From positions 1-46,225 of the IMG/VR virus record IMGVR_UViG_3300026488_000003: DNA of 46,225 bases; one strand, 5' to 3'. A program made the translations under genes and the position numbers. Under the pieces are notes generated by a model. That model was not told the origin of the DNA and did not search any database. It was given only the letters and a program-made list of their open reading frames with translations. Positions within the stretch are counted from its first letter, which is position 1, and the number at the start of each line of letters is the position of its first letter. This document shows, in pieces, positions 1-6,395 of this stretch. This DNA comes from a virus.

Positions 1-209
1 AGTTTTTAAGAGATAATGCAAATAAGGGTGATATTGTTTTGATTCAGGGTGATTTTGGGGCTGTTGTTGAGATGGTTGAATTTGTAAGGTTTTGGCTTAT
101 TCCAGTTTATGCTACTACTAAAAGAGTAGTAAAAGAGATACAAAAAGACGGAAAGGTTGTAAAAGTAAGCGAATTTAAGCATGTAAAATTTAGGAAGTAT
201 TCAGGATAA
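1..209 (+). CDS. csx20: Csx20-like CRISPR-associated protein, C-terminal part (gene continues from 46023-46225)
   Basis: This is the C-terminal half of a 127-residue protein whose N-terminus lies at 46023-46225; the two parts join in frame through the 28-bp end overlap. It reads from phase 3 (codons start at base 3) to TAA at 207-209. Visible segments are GDIVLIQGDFGAVVEMV, then IPVYATTKR, then a C-terminal FKHVKFRKYSG. From memory these match the Csx20 family, which also has an LFSH-LT start, a WSNIPPE block, a QGDFGA block, a P-YATT block and an F-HV-FR-Y end. The family is found beside type III CRISPR systems and is linked to removal of cyclic oligoadenylate second messengers. In a phage it would act in the host cytoplasm as a counter-defence enzyme or sponge; that role is inference. 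The coding sequence contains no GAACCA word and has slightly richer GC than the main operons, which suggests a separate origin. Confidence 0.8.
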   Translation, partial: FLRDNANKGDIVLIQGDFGAVVEMVEFVRFWLIPVYATTKRVVKEIQKDGKVVKVSEFKHVKFRKYSG

Positions 210-233
210 ATCCCTGAATACTTTCTTTTTTCT
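195..233 (+). terminator. Intrinsic terminator of the Csx20-like gene
   Basis: An 11-bp perfect stem, AAGTATTCAGG pairing with CCTGAATACTT, is followed by a T-rich run. The left arm is the last codons of the gene and the stop codon lies in the loop. Confidence 0.9.
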
Positions 234-318
234 TTTTTTAAACACTTAAAACACTCATATATAAATACTCATATATATTACAATAATACAGAACCAACAC
301 CTCCATAAGGATTATGGA

Positions 319-330
319 TAGCTTTTACGA
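319..330 (+). promoter_or_regulatory. Leader box TAGCTTTTACGA, copy 1
   Basis: Copy 1 of a nine-member box with consensus TAGCTNTTRTGA. It ends 27 nt before the ATG at 358 and is preceded by a GAACCA word at 291 and an AT-rich promoter-like stretch. It may mark the transcription start or be an operator or RNA element. Confidence 0.6.
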
Positions 331-357
331 AAAAAAATTAAATTAAAGGAGATAGCG

Positions 358-615
358 ATGTGTATTTTGTGTGATTTTTATAGAGATAGAGTAAGGGTGG
401 GGGCAATAGCCTTCACCGTCGGACATAATACCGATATCCATCAAAGATGGGGGAGGTATGAAGATGGAAAGCTCATCGGAGTAACAGATGAGCTTTTCAA
501 TGAAATAAAAAAAATAGCTCCTGAATTAAAATCAAAAAAACGTCTGGAGGAGATAATCCTCCAACAAGATGGCTGTTGTTGGTTGTACGAGAAATATGAA
601 AAAGAAAGAGAGTAA
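358..615 (+). CDS. Uncharacterised small early protein with N-terminal CxxC
   Basis: This 85-residue protein is not recognised. It starts at an ATG after AAAGGAGATAGCG and carries a CILC pair at residues 2-5, a further Cys pair (GCCW) near residue 73 and a charged helical end rich in Lys and Glu. It stands alone between its own leader and its own terminator, which overlaps the stop codon, like its neighbours. The codons use more G and C than the replication operon does, as in the adjacent Csx20-like gene. Its position in a row of independent small early genes suggests a host-takeover or anti-defence role, but nothing in the sequence shows the function. Confidence 0.75.
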   Translation: MCILCDFYRDRVRVGAIAFTVGHNTDIHQRWGRYEDGKLIGVTDELFNEIKKIAPELKSKKRLEEIILQQDGCCWLYEKYEKERE

Positions 616-630
616 CTTCTCTTTCTTTTT
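601..630 (+). terminator. Intrinsic terminator of the 85-aa gene
   Basis: The arms AAAGAAAGAGA and TCTCTTTCTTT form an 11-bp stem around the stop codon, followed by a T run. Confidence 0.85.
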
Positions 631-662
631 TATTCAGAACCAACACCCACATTTAGTATTAA

Positions 663-674
663 TAGCTATTGTGA
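663..674 (+). promoter_or_regulatory. Leader box TAGCTATTGTGA, copy 2
   Basis: It ends 27 nt before the ATG at 702 and follows a GAACCA word at 638. It has the same arrangement as copies 1 and 4. Confidence 0.6.
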
Positions 675-701
675 AAAACAAATCAGATAAAAGGAGTAAA
701 A

Positions 702-872
702 ATGAAAGAATTTTATATTCTCTATGAAATAGGTCATAGAGGCAACTATATAAAAGAATGTGATTGCATTAAAGCCTCTTCAAAAGAAGAGGCGATTGAA
801 AAATTGAAAAATTCCATGCCCTGTAGGGTATGGATAGAAGAGGTAAAGGAAGTAAAGAAAATAGAAAAATAA
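702..872 (+). CDS. Uncharacterised 56-aa early protein
   Basis: The ATG follows AAAAGGAGTAAAA, a strong RBS. The product begins MKEFYILYEIGHRGNYIKE and has three Cys residues and a Lys/Glu-rich end. The layout is a beta-strand start, then a helix in the SSKEEAIEKLKN segment, resembling the small proteins at 931 and 14976. They may share a small alpha/beta fold, but sequence similarity is weak. The gene is a one-gene unit with its own leader box and terminator. Function is unknown. Confidence 0.65.
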   Translation: MKEFYILYEIGHRGNYIKECDCIKASSKEEAIEKLKNSMPCRVWIEEVKEVKKIEK

Positions 873-892
873 CTTCCTTTCCTCTTTTTTTT
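839..892 (+). terminator. Intrinsic terminator of the 56-aa gene
   Basis: AGAGG plus AAAGGAAGT (839-853, one bulged T) pairs with ACTTCCTTT plus CCTCT (872-885). An eight-T run follows. Confidence 0.8.
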
Positions 893-903
893 AGCTTTTA
901 TGA
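892..903 (+). promoter_or_regulatory. Leader box TAGCTTTTATGA, copy 3
   Basis: This copy begins directly in the T tract of the preceding terminator and ends 27 nt before the next ATG. There is no room for a separate upstream promoter after the terminator, so the box may act at RNA level or tolerate a promoter lying inside the terminator. Confidence 0.55.
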
Positions 904-930
904 AACAAATTTAATTTAAAGGAGATAAAC

Positions 931-1083
931 ATGAAAGTATACATTGCTCAATTAATTGTTATTGACGGATATTGGGGAGCATTAGTTTTAGATTACCATC
1001 TCTTCTCTAAAAGAGGAGATGCTGAGAAGTTTATCAAAAAAGAAAAAGGAGTATGGGAGATAGTAGAAAAAACTATCTCCTAA
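931..1083 (+). CDS. Uncharacterised 50-aa early protein
   Basis: The start is an ATG after AAAGGAGATAAAC. The product begins MKVYIAQLIVIDGYWGALVL and then has an acidic and basic helical part containing GDAEKFIKKEK. It shares the MKVY start and a DA-containing helix with the small protein at 14976, so the two could be distant paralogues. It stands alone with its own leader and terminator. Function is unknown. Confidence 0.65.
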   Translation: MKVYIAQLIVIDGYWGALVLDYHLFSKRGDAEKFIKKEKGVWEIVEKTIS

Positions 1084-1098
1084 TCTTCTTTTTTTTAC
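1056..1098 (+). terminator. Intrinsic terminator of the 50-aa gene
   Basis: GGAGATAGT pairs with ACTATCTCC immediately before the TAA stop, and a T-rich run follows. Confidence 0.9.
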
Positions 1099-1124
1099 TT
1101 AGAACCAACTCCTCTTAGGATTAA

Positions 1125-1136
1125 TAGCTTTTATGA
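1125..1136 (+). promoter_or_regulatory. Leader box TAGCTTTTATGA, copy 4
   Basis: It is preceded by a GAACCA word at 1102 and ends 28 nt before the ATG at 1165. Confidence 0.6.
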
Positions 1137-1164
1137 ATAAAAATTAAATTAAAAGGAGTTAATC

Positions 1165-1287
1165 ATGGTTCATAACCTTTTCTCTTATATCTCAAACTTA
1201 ATCGCTTTCGTTTGGATTTCCTTGTGGTCAAGGAATTCCAACGAAACAAAAGAACTTCTAAAAGAATGGAAGAACCTTAATAAATAG
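1165..1287 (+). CDS. Uncharacterised 40-aa protein with a hydrophobic N-terminus
   Basis: The ATG follows AAAAGGAGTTAATC. Residues 4-21 (LFSYISNLIAFVWISLWS) are hydrophobic enough for one membrane segment. A charged tail, KELLKEWKNLNK, follows. The RBS, leader box and dedicated terminator argue that this very short frame is translated. It may sit in the host membrane, but no function can be named. Confidence 0.6.
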   Translation: MVHNLFSYISNLIAFVWISLWSRNSNETKELLKEWKNLNK

Positions 1288-1309
1288 GTTCTTCCATTTC
1301 TTTTTTTTA
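1265..1309 (+). terminator. Intrinsic terminator of the 40-aa gene
   Basis: AATGGAAGAACC pairs perfectly with GGTTCTTCCATT, a 12-bp stem with the stop codon in the loop. An eight-T run follows. Confidence 0.92.
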
Positions 1310-1319
1310 GCTCTTGTGA
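1308..1319 (+). promoter_or_regulatory. Leader box TAGCTCTTGTGA, copy 5
   Basis: Like copy 3, it begins in the T tract of the upstream terminator. It ends 23 nt before the ATG at 1343. Confidence 0.55.
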
Positions 1320-1342
1320 AAAAAAAATTAAAGGAGTTAAAA

Positions 1343-1465
1343 ATGGTAGAATATGTGGTTCTTTTATATGTGGATAATGATATTTTTGTCTACATCTTTG
1401 ATGATGTAGACAAATTCCAAGAATTTCTTGAATTACATAAAGGAGAAAAGATGGAGATTTTATAA
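1343..1465 (+). CDS. Uncharacterised acidic 40-aa early protein
   Basis: The ATG follows AAAGGAGTTAAAA. The product begins MVEYVVLLYVDNDIFVYIF and is rich in Asp and Glu. It could be a two-strand plus helix domain, and its acidity would suit a DNA-mimic or inhibitor protein, but that is only a guess. It has its own leader box and terminator. Not recognised. Confidence 0.6.
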   Translation: MVEYVVLLYVDNDIFVYIFDDVDKFQEFLELHKGEKMEIL

Positions 1466-1480
1466 TCTCCATTTTTTTTC
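1451..1480 (+). terminator. Intrinsic terminator of the acidic 40-aa gene
   Basis: ATGGAGATT pairs with AATCTCCAT around the stop codon and runs into an eight-T tract. Confidence 0.9.
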
Positions 1481-1539
1481 TTTTTACTCTAAACAATCAT
1501 ATATAATACAGAACCAACTACTCCTTATAATATAATAAA

Positions 1540-1551
1540 TAGCTATTGTGA
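1540..1551 (+). promoter_or_regulatory. Promoter-like TATAATATAATA plus leader box copy 6
   Basis: A clear TATAATATAATA lies immediately upstream, at about 1526-1537, which makes a sigma-70 -10 element plausible with transcription starting in or near TAGCTATTGTGA. The box ends 25 nt before the ATG at 1577. Confidence 0.65.
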
Positions 1552-1576
1552 GAATAATTAAACAAAAGGAGTGCAT

Positions 1577-1861
1577 ATGAAAATAAAAGATATTAGAAAA
1601 GAAATTGAAAAATATTTAACTGCTGGGTATCCAGCAGTAGCAATTTACCATCAATATCATTATGGTGATGGTATTGCAGAGATAATAAGAAGTGTAGATG
1701 ATTTGGGCAATATTGACAATGTTGATGATTTAGAGATTTTCCCACTTGAAAAAGGGAAGTCCTATTATTGGGTTCATATCCCAATAGAATGGGGGTCTCC
1801 ATACACAATGGAGACCTTCATAAAAGAGTTTAAAGAACCAGAGGGATTAATCCATATCTAA
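1577..1861 (+). CDS. Uncharacterised 94-aa early protein
   Basis: I place the start at the ATG at 1577, five bases after AAAAGGAG; an in-frame GTG at 1571 overlaps that RBS and is unlikely. The protein begins MKIKDIRKEIEKYL, then has an aromatic segment, YHQYHYGDGI, and an acidic stretch, VDDLGNIDNVDDLE. It is not recognised. The 3' end encodes EPEGL, whose codons supply the GAACCA word forming the left arm of the terminator. Confidence 0.75.
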   Translation: MKIKDIRKEIEKYLTAGYPAVAIYHQYHYGDGIAEIIRSVDDLGNIDNVDDLEIFPLEKGKSYYWVHIPIEWGSPYTMETFIKEFKEPEGLIHI

Positions 1862-1884
1862 CCTCTTGGTTCTTTTTTTTCTTT
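1832..1884 (+). terminator. Terminator whose stem is an inverted pair of the GAACCA word
   Basis: AAAGAACCAGAGG (1832-1844) pairs with CCTCTTGGTTCTTT (1862-1875) with one bulged T, and a T run follows. Both arms contain the genome-wide repeated word, one in each orientation. Confidence 0.9.
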
Positions 1885-1954
1885 TTACCAAAATCATATT
1901 CATTACCAGAACCAACCACTACCAATCTCCTACTACATACATACTCTTATAATA

Positions 1955-1966
1955 AAGCTATTATGA
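1955..1966 (+). promoter_or_regulatory. Promoter-like TATAAT plus leader box AAGCTATTATGA, copy 7
   Basis: TATAAT at about 1949-1954 sits directly before the box. The box ends 23 nt before the ATG at 1990, and a GAACCA word lies upstream at 1909. Confidence 0.6.
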
Positions 1967-1989
1967 AAAATTAATAATAAGGAGAGTAA

Positions 1990-2487
1990 ATGGCAATAGT
2001 AAAAAAAACAAGTAAAAAATTAACTAAAAGATTGAGTGATTATTTCGTAAGAGAACCTCATACTTTTGAGGTTCAAAGATTTGATGTTGTTAGAGATATT
2101 GAAAAAGACAATATGGATATTAGATATGGTGCTTCAATAGAAGGAGATTCTATTGTAATAGTTATAGGTGTTGAATCTGAATTTCTGAATGAATACAAAG
2201 AGTTCTCTGTTCCATTAAAAGAGAACCAAGGCATTATTGTTGGAGAACAAGTAGGATTGTTAATTGTAGATTTACTTGAAACATATAACTCATCACTAAC
2301 TAAATTTGGTCAAGGATATTCCTCTGATTGGATTTATCTTTGTGATAAAGAAGAAGAGATTCCATATTCATGGAGAGTAAGATTCTGGTTTAGTGATGAT
2401 TTTGGTTATCTAAAAATAACACCAAAAGAACCAGAAAAAGAGAAAGAAATCGGAAATGAATCTATTTTAGATTTGATTATTCCTTGA
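1990..2487 (+). CDS. Uncharacterised 165-aa early protein
   Basis: The ATG follows AAGGAGAGTAA. The N-terminus is basic (KKTSKKLTKRL), followed by a mainly beta-looking, acidic body with short hydrophobic strands such as DSIVIVIGV and GLLIVDLLE, and a Pro/Glu-rich tail, PKEPEKEKE. It is the longest product of the early cassette row and the last one that carries the leader box. No motif allows a functional call. No clear hairpin terminator is seen after it, only T-rich sequence. Confidence 0.75.
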   Translation: MAIVKKTSKKLTKRLSDYFVREPHTFEVQRFDVVRDIEKDNMDIRYGASIEGDSIVIVIGVESEFLNEYKEFSVPLKENQGIIVGEQVGLLIVDLLETYNSSLTKFGQGYSSDWIYLCDKEEEIPYSWRVRFWFSDDFGYLKITPKEPEKEKEIGNESILDLIIP

Positions 2488-2647
2488 TTTCTTTACTCTT
2501 TTTTTCTTTTTTTTAATTCTCTATATATAATGTATAGAACATCATATAATAATTAAAAAACATATTTACATTTTAAAACATATTTACTAACAAAAATTAA
2601 GTTACACTTTATTTACAGAACCAACAAACCAATAAAAAGGAGAATAT
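2488..2647. promoter_or_regulatory. AT-rich intergenic region with promoter-like sequence and a short direct repeat
   Basis: It holds T-rich tracts, TATATAATG near 2523 as a possible -10 element, two copies of ACATATTTAC (near 2560 and 2578), and a GAACCA word at 2618 before the RBS of the next gene. It lacks the TAGCTNTTRTGA box, which suggests a different control class from the upstream cassettes. Confidence 0.4.
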
Positions 2648-3079
2648 ATGGAAAAATTAATTATTACTTTTAGAAATAAAAAATATGAAGTAGAAAACAG
2701 TAAAAATTTTTTTGAAATAGAAAAACTGATGAGTAAGGTAACTACAAAATCAAAAGTATTTATAATTGATAATCTTTTATTAGAAGATGAAGTATCTAAT
2801 AAGATTGATGAAACAAATAAATTATTAAGAGAACTTTCTTTATTCTTAGAAAATAAACTTATCTTTTGTTCTAATAAAATAAATTCTTTAATCAAAGAAT
2901 TTAAAGAAGATTTTGATGAAGAAGATTGGAATAAATACAAAAAAGAATATCTAGAACCAATAGAGGAAAAAATTAAAATAATTTATGAAATAAATAAACT
3001 AGTTAAATTAATTATCTTAGATAAATCTTTTAAAAGATTTAATTCTTTAAGAAATTATAGAACCAACAAAGGAGAATAA
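2648..3079 (+). CDS. Uncharacterised helical protein, 143 aa
   Basis: The start ATG follows AAAAAGGAGAATAT. The protein is very rich in Lys, Glu, Ile and Leu and looks almost entirely helical, with segments such as EKLMSKV, NKLLRELSLFLENK and EPIEEKIKIIYEINKLVKL that could form a coiled coil. The stop codon abuts the next ATG with no gap, and the last codons (RTNKGE) supply both a GAACCA word and the RBS of the downstream gene, so the two are probably translated together. Confidence 0.7.
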   Translation: MEKLIITFRNKKYEVENSKNFFEIEKLMSKVTTKSKVFIIDNLLLEDEVSNKIDETNKLLRELSLFLENKLIFCSNKINSLIKEFKEDFDEEDWNKYKKEYLEPIEEKIKIIYEINKLVKLIILDKSFKRFNSLRNYRTNKGE

Positions 3080-3544
3080 ATGGCAATAAAAATCACTGAT
3101 AAACAAAAAATGCTTGAATTATATAAAAAAGGAAAAATCCATAAATCTACTTATTATAGAGGAATTAAAAGAGGTTATATAATTTACAAATACAAAGAAC
3201 CACATAATCAAGGTGGTTCTATTGAATGGTTTTTTGATAAAGATAAAGTTAGAAAAATCCAAAATGATTTAAGAAAAATATTTTATAGATTAAGAAATAT
3301 TTATAGTGCTTATCACATTGAATGCAATGAGATGATTCAAGAAACTCTATTGTATCTTTATGAAAGACAAGAACCAATAGAGAATTACAATAGATTTCTA
3401 TCAGTAGCTAAATCATATATGAGAACTCAAATGAGAGGAAAAGGAAAAAAAGAATTTAAGAAAAAGATATTAAGAGGAGACTTTGAAAGAACATTTAAAG
3501 AATATGATGTTGATTTTATTGAATTAGATTCAATTGAAGATTAA
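3080..3544 (+). CDS. Putative DNA-binding protein, weakly sigma-factor-like
   Basis: This 154-residue basic protein is coupled to the gene before it. An N-terminal helix-turn-helix-like segment (KMLELYKKGKIHKSTYYRGIK) is seen at about residues 10-30. Residues 80-125 contain CNEMIQETLLYLYER, then NYNRFLSVAKSYMRTQMRGKGK. The pattern of an acidic-polar helix with QE, then an aromatic linker and a basic helix, recalls sigma-70 region 2 and phage RNA-polymerase sigma-like regulators. I see no region 4. A phage sigma-like regulator of later genes would fit its place, but a plain DNA-binding protein is equally possible. Confidence 0.5.
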   Translation: MAIKITDKQKMLELYKKGKIHKSTYYRGIKRGYIIYKYKEPHNQGGSIEWFFDKDKVRKIQNDLRKIFYRLRNIYSAYHIECNEMIQETLLYLYERQEPIENYNRFLSVAKSYMRTQMRGKGKKEFKKKILRGDFERTFKEYDVDFIELDSIED

Positions 3545-3563
3545 ATAAAAAAAGGAGGATAAA

Positions 3564-3689
3564 ATGATTAAAAAAAGAGATTATAATGTTTTAGCTATGG
3601 CTAAGGGTTTTTACAAACCAAAAGTTGTAAAAAGTAAGAAACAATATTCAAGAAAGATAAAACACAAGAAAAGATTTTTTGAATATTAG
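3564..3689 (+). CDS. Uncharacterised 41-aa highly basic protein
   Basis: The ATG at 3564 follows AAAAAAAGGAGGATAAA, one of the strongest RBSs here. The product begins MIKKRDYNVLAMAKGFYK and is about one third Lys and Arg, without acidic residues except near the ends. It suggests a nucleic-acid-binding peptide. It lies just after the sigma-like gene. Function is unknown. Confidence 0.6.
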   Translation: MIKKRDYNVLAMAKGFYKPKVVKSKKQYSRKIKHKKRFFEY

Positions 3690-3726
3690 TTTAATTATAG
3701 AACCAAGACAAGGTTTTATAATTAAA
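3690..3726 (+). promoter_or_regulatory. Long hairpin in the leader of the 334-aa gene
   Basis: TTTAATTATAGAACC (3690-3704) pairs with GGTTTTATAATTAAA (3712-3726), giving a 15-bp stem with one G-U pair and a 7-base loop. No T tract follows, so it is not a standard terminator. It ends 20 nt before the start codon at 3747. One arm holds a GAACCA word. It may be an RNA processing or protein-binding site. Confidence 0.65.
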
Positions 3727-3746
3727 TTAATAAAAAAGGAGATTGT

Positions 3747-4751
3747 ATGTATACAATTAAAGAAAATAAAAAAGGTAATGGTATAGTTTTATTTGATAGC
3801 AATGGAAAAGTTTGTTTCTTTGATAAAAAAAGCAAATATTACAATATTGCTAGTAATATAAACAATTGGGAAGATAAAACTTTAAAAGATAAATTCTTCA
3901 AAGTTGTTAAAGAGTTTGAAAGATTTAATATTGTTGATTTTAATGAAAAATATATTATTGATAACATTAATAATGTTGTTTTTGATTACAAAAAATATGC
4001 AGAAGAAAATTATATTGATATTAAAATTTCAAGAGATTGTAATTATAAAGAATATGATGAATATTATCAAAAAGAAGTATGTTTAGGTGATGGTATTTAT
4101 GTAAAAGTTAAAGATTACAATTATAGTGAAGTTTTAATGATTGATGATGTTATTAAAACTAAACTAGTTTATATTTTAAAAGATAATTATACTTGGTATA
4201 AATTATTTTCACTATCTGAATCTCTTCATTTAGATAGAGAAATAGTTCATAAATATTTAGAAGAAAAATTAAAAGAAATAAATGAAAAATATTTTATAGT
4301 AAATAAAAACTTTTATAAAACATGGAATGGTTCATATTATATTACAGGTTATGAAAATTACTATTATGTAGATGTTTTAGATAAAAAAGATTATGAAGAA
4401 TATTTAAAAATAGAAAAAGAAATAGAAAATTTTGCAGATAACTTTTTAAAAAGCAAAAATGTTGTAATGAACATCAATAATAAAGAAACACAAGAATTAA
4501 TTAGAAAATTAGGATTTCAATTATATTTTGATAAAGGTAGATTATGGTTTAAAGATACTTTTTATGAACCAGAAAGCAATGATGGTTTTAGAAGAGGAGG
4601 ATATATAGACAAAGATGGAACATGGTTAGATGTAGCATTAGCATTTGATGATGGACATAAAAAATACAATGAGCTTTTAGATAAAAAATCTAAATTAAAA
4701 CAAAAAGCAAAAGAAATTATTCTTTGTAACAAACCAAAAACTAATTCATAA
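3747..4751 (+). CDS. Uncharacterised 334-aa protein
   Basis: The ATG follows AAAAAAGGAGATTGT. The protein is very rich in Tyr, Lys, Asn and Asp. Near the N-terminus it has GNGIVLFDSNGKVCFFDKK, a strand-turn-strand pattern; around residues 145-190 it is helical (SLSESLHLDREIVHKYLEEK), which could be a winged-helix segment; the C-terminal 40 residues are a Lys-rich helix. No catalytic motif is seen. It has no obvious homologue that I recognise. It is the largest gene between the early cassettes and the replication block. Confidence 0.7.
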   Translation: MYTIKENKKGNGIVLFDSNGKVCFFDKKSKYYNIASNINNWEDKTLKDKFFKVVKEFERFNIVDFNEKYIIDNINNVVFDYKKYAEENYIDIKISRDCNYKEYDEYYQKEVCLGDGIYVKVKDYNYSEVLMIDDVIKTKLVYILKDNYTWYKLFSLSESLHLDREIVHKYLEEKLKEINEKYFIVNKNFYKTWNGSYYITGYENYYYVDVLDKKDYEEYLKIEKEIENFADNFLKSKNVVMNINNKETQELIRKLGFQLYFDKGRLWFKDTFYEPESNDGFRRGGYIDKDGTWLDVALAFDDGHKKYNELLDKKSKLKQKAKEIILCNKPKTNS

Positions 4752-4760
4752 GGAGGATAT

Positions 4761-5057
4761 ATGTTAATGATGCATGAATTATTAGAAAAACTAAAAAATG
4801 ATGAAGTTGTTATTTTTGCAGATGGAACAAGATATGTTCCAAATATTGGTGTTAGGTTTTTTGCAAAAGGAAAATTGGTTAATAAGAACCAATACGAGAA
4901 CTTTTTAACATTCTTTCTAGATTATTATAGAAGTTTTAGAAATAAATTATTTATAGAGCATTTATATGATGAAGATATAATCCATATAGATGTTCCATGT
5001 GAAGATGAAGTATTTGATTTTGTTAAAGACTTCTATTTCAAAACATACGCTAATTAG
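4761..5057 (+). CDS. Uncharacterised acidic 98-aa protein
   Basis: The ATG lies after AAGGAGGATAT; two further in-frame ATGs follow within four codons, and I use the first because its spacing is best. The protein has an N-terminal helix, a GTRYVPNIGVRFF strand region and an acidic C-terminal half (DVPCEDEVFDFVKDF). Not recognised. The final codons and stop lie in the perfect palindrome ACGCTAATTAGCGT (5047-5060). Confidence 0.65.
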   Translation: MLMMHELLEKLKNDEVVIFADGTRYVPNIGVRFFAKGKLVNKNQYENFLTFFLDYYRSFRNKLFIEHLYDEDIIHIDVPCEDEVFDFVKDFYFKTYAN

Positions 5058-5117
5058 CGTCTAAAATGCTTTCTGTTGCATTTTTTTTTCTTTTTAGATA
5101 CTAACATACTACAAAAC
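5053..5117 (+). repeat. Intergenic repeat family B, copy 1
   Basis: The sequence starts TTAGCGTCTAAAATGCTTTC at a stop codon and ends with TACTAACATACTA. It aligns with 6296-6361 and 6611-6673; shared blocks are TTAGC-TCTAAA, GCTTTCTGTTG and TAACATACTA. Confidence 0.6.
5063..5091 (+). terminator. Intrinsic terminator after the 98-aa gene
   Basis: AAAATGC pairs with GCATTTT across an 8-base loop and runs into nine T residues. It sits inside repeat family B copy 1; copies 2 and 3 have lost the pairing. Confidence 0.7.
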
Positions 5118-5133
5118 TAAAAAAGGAGCTTAT

Positions 5134-5661
5134 ATGGCTAAATTAGTAAATAAAATTATTTTAAAATCAATTGATAATAAATATGTTCCGTCATTTAAAA
5201 TTACAGGTGCAGAAGATATAAATAATTTGTATGGTAACACTATTCTAGAACCAAGAGATTTAGTTGGTTATAAAGATGGTTATATAAATATTAGCTGTGG
5301 TGTATCTGGCGTTAATAGAGAAATAGTTATTTTTCTTAAAAATTGGAATAAAATTTCCTATGAACCAAAAAGTTTTAAAATTGTCTTTATAGAAAATAAT
5401 TTTTGGATTTTAAAACCAAGTAAAAAAGAAACAAATGTTAATTTATATTTATATGCTTATGAGAATAGAAGAACTTCAAGAACATCAAGAACATATGTTG
5501 TTGATTATGGCTTTAATCCTTTTATGTCATACCAATATAACAATTGGTATAAAGCAGATATTATTCTTCATAAAGAAGAACCAACTTTTGAATGTGATTA
5601 TTACAGAACAACAGGAAGAGGTAATCATTATCACTTTAAATGCTCAAAGGATAAACAATGA
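5134..5661 (+). CDS. Uncharacterised 175-aa beta-rich protein
   Basis: The ATG follows AAAAAAGGAGCTTAT. The body looks mostly beta, with alternating hydrophobic residues such as YINISCGVSG and REIVIFLKN, an Arg/Ser/Thr patch (RRTSRTSRTY) around residue 113, and a C-terminal GRGNHYHFKCSKDK that could bind metal or nucleic acid. Not recognised. Its stop overlaps the ATG of the next small frame (ATGA). Confidence 0.65.
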   Translation: MAKLVNKIILKSIDNKYVPSFKITGAEDINNLYGNTILEPRDLVGYKDGYINISCGVSGVNREIVIFLKNWNKISYEPKSFKIVFIENNFWILKPSKKETNVNLYLYAYENRRTSRTSRTYVVDYGFNPFMSYQYNNWYKADIILHKEEPTFECDYYRTTGRGNHYHFKCSKDKQ

Positions 5662-5783
5662 AATTTAAAATAAAAAGAATAAAAGGGATTTATTATTTGT
5701 CCCTTTTAAAAGGAAATAATGTAATTAAATTATCATTTAAATCATTAAATGAATTAAATAAATACTTAAAGGAGAATATATGA
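5658..5783 (+). CDS. Uncharacterised 41-aa basic protein coupled to both neighbours
   Basis: The frame starts at the ATG overlapping the previous stop and ends at a TGA overlapping the next ATG at 5780, two ATGA junctions in a row. The product begins MKFKIKRIKGIYYLSLLKG and ends NELNKYLKENI. Such exact coupling on both sides is good evidence for translation. It has a strand-strand-helix look and basic charge; function is unknown. Confidence 0.6.
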   Translation: MKFKIKRIKGIYYLSLLKGNNVIKLSFKSLNELNKYLKENI

Positions 5784-6067
5784 TTAGAGTATACGCATTT
5801 GAACTAGAAAAAATTATTAAAACATTGCTTAGTGATGAATATAAAGGTGATTTTTTAGTTGTTAATAGAAGAAAAGATAATGTTGTTTTAGAAATTAGGA
5901 AAAAAGATTTTATTGTCTTAAAGATGCCATTGAAAAGAACAGTTGCTAATCAGTTCTTTGTTGACCATTTTGAAGAACCAACAGACATGGTTACTATGCC
6001 TGTTGGGACTCACAAATCAATGATGGCAACAATTAAAAGATTAGCTATGTATAAGGAGAAAAAATGA
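5780..6067 (+). CDS. Uncharacterised 95-aa basic protein
   Basis: The ATG follows AAAGGAGAATAT, which lies inside the preceding small gene. The sequence has a helical start (YAFELEKIIKTLL), beta strands (DFLVVNRRKDNVVLEIRK) and a Met-rich, basic end, MVTMPVGTHKSMMATIKRL. It overlaps the next start by four bases. It is not recognised. Confidence 0.65.
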   Translation: MIRVYAFELEKIIKTLLSDEYKGDFLVVNRRKDNVVLEIRKKDFIVLKMPLKRTVANQFFVDHFEEPTDMVTMPVGTHKSMMATIKRLAMYKEKK

Positions 6068-6291
6068 GAATTAGATTTTATATTCCTTTTTATGTTCCTA
6101 TCAATGTTGAATGTGATGAGAAGTTAATTCCTAAAAAAGATTTGTTATTGCTAAATAGAAACTTCTCTGTCTATGATTTAGACAGAGATATTATTGATGA
6201 TTGTAAAGAACTTTTAGAGAAGATAAAAAAGTATGAAAAGAAAGGTTTGATATTGATAACTGACTATGAGTCAATAGCAGAAAAAATATAG
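6064..6291 (+). CDS. Uncharacterised 75-aa protein
   Basis: It is translationally coupled to the gene before it (ATGA), with AAGGAG just upstream. It begins MRIRFYIPFYVPINVECDE, a hydrophobic strand pair, then an acidic and basic helical half, DLDRDIIDDCKELLEKIKKY. Not recognised. Confidence 0.65.
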   Translation: MRIRFYIPFYVPINVECDEKLIPKKDLLLLNRNFSVYDLDRDIIDDCKELLEKIKKYEKKGLILITDYESIAEKI

Positions 6292-6295
6292 TGTT

Positions 6296-6361
6296 ATTTA
6301 GCTCTAAAACGCTCTCTATTGAAAGATTTTTAGTTTTAGGTAGTAACATACTATAAAGCAT
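6296..6361 (+). repeat. Intergenic repeat family B, copy 2
   Basis: It reads TTAGCTCTAAAACGCTCTCT, then a T-rich stretch and AGTAACATACTA. It aligns block by block with copies 1 and 3 although the surrounding genes are unrelated. Confidence 0.6.
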
Positions 6362-6395
6362 AAAAAGTTGCTTAAAATTCAAATAAGGAGGTTTT

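Noticed and set aside
1185-1496. Minus-strand 103-codon frame over the small early genes
   Set aside because: It runs antisense through two small plus-strand genes that have RBSs and terminators, and has no RBS of its own.
3904-4086. Plus-strand 60-codon Ile/Leu-rich frame
   Set aside because: It is out of frame within the 334-aa gene and looks like frame-shifted AT-rich coding sequence; no RBS.
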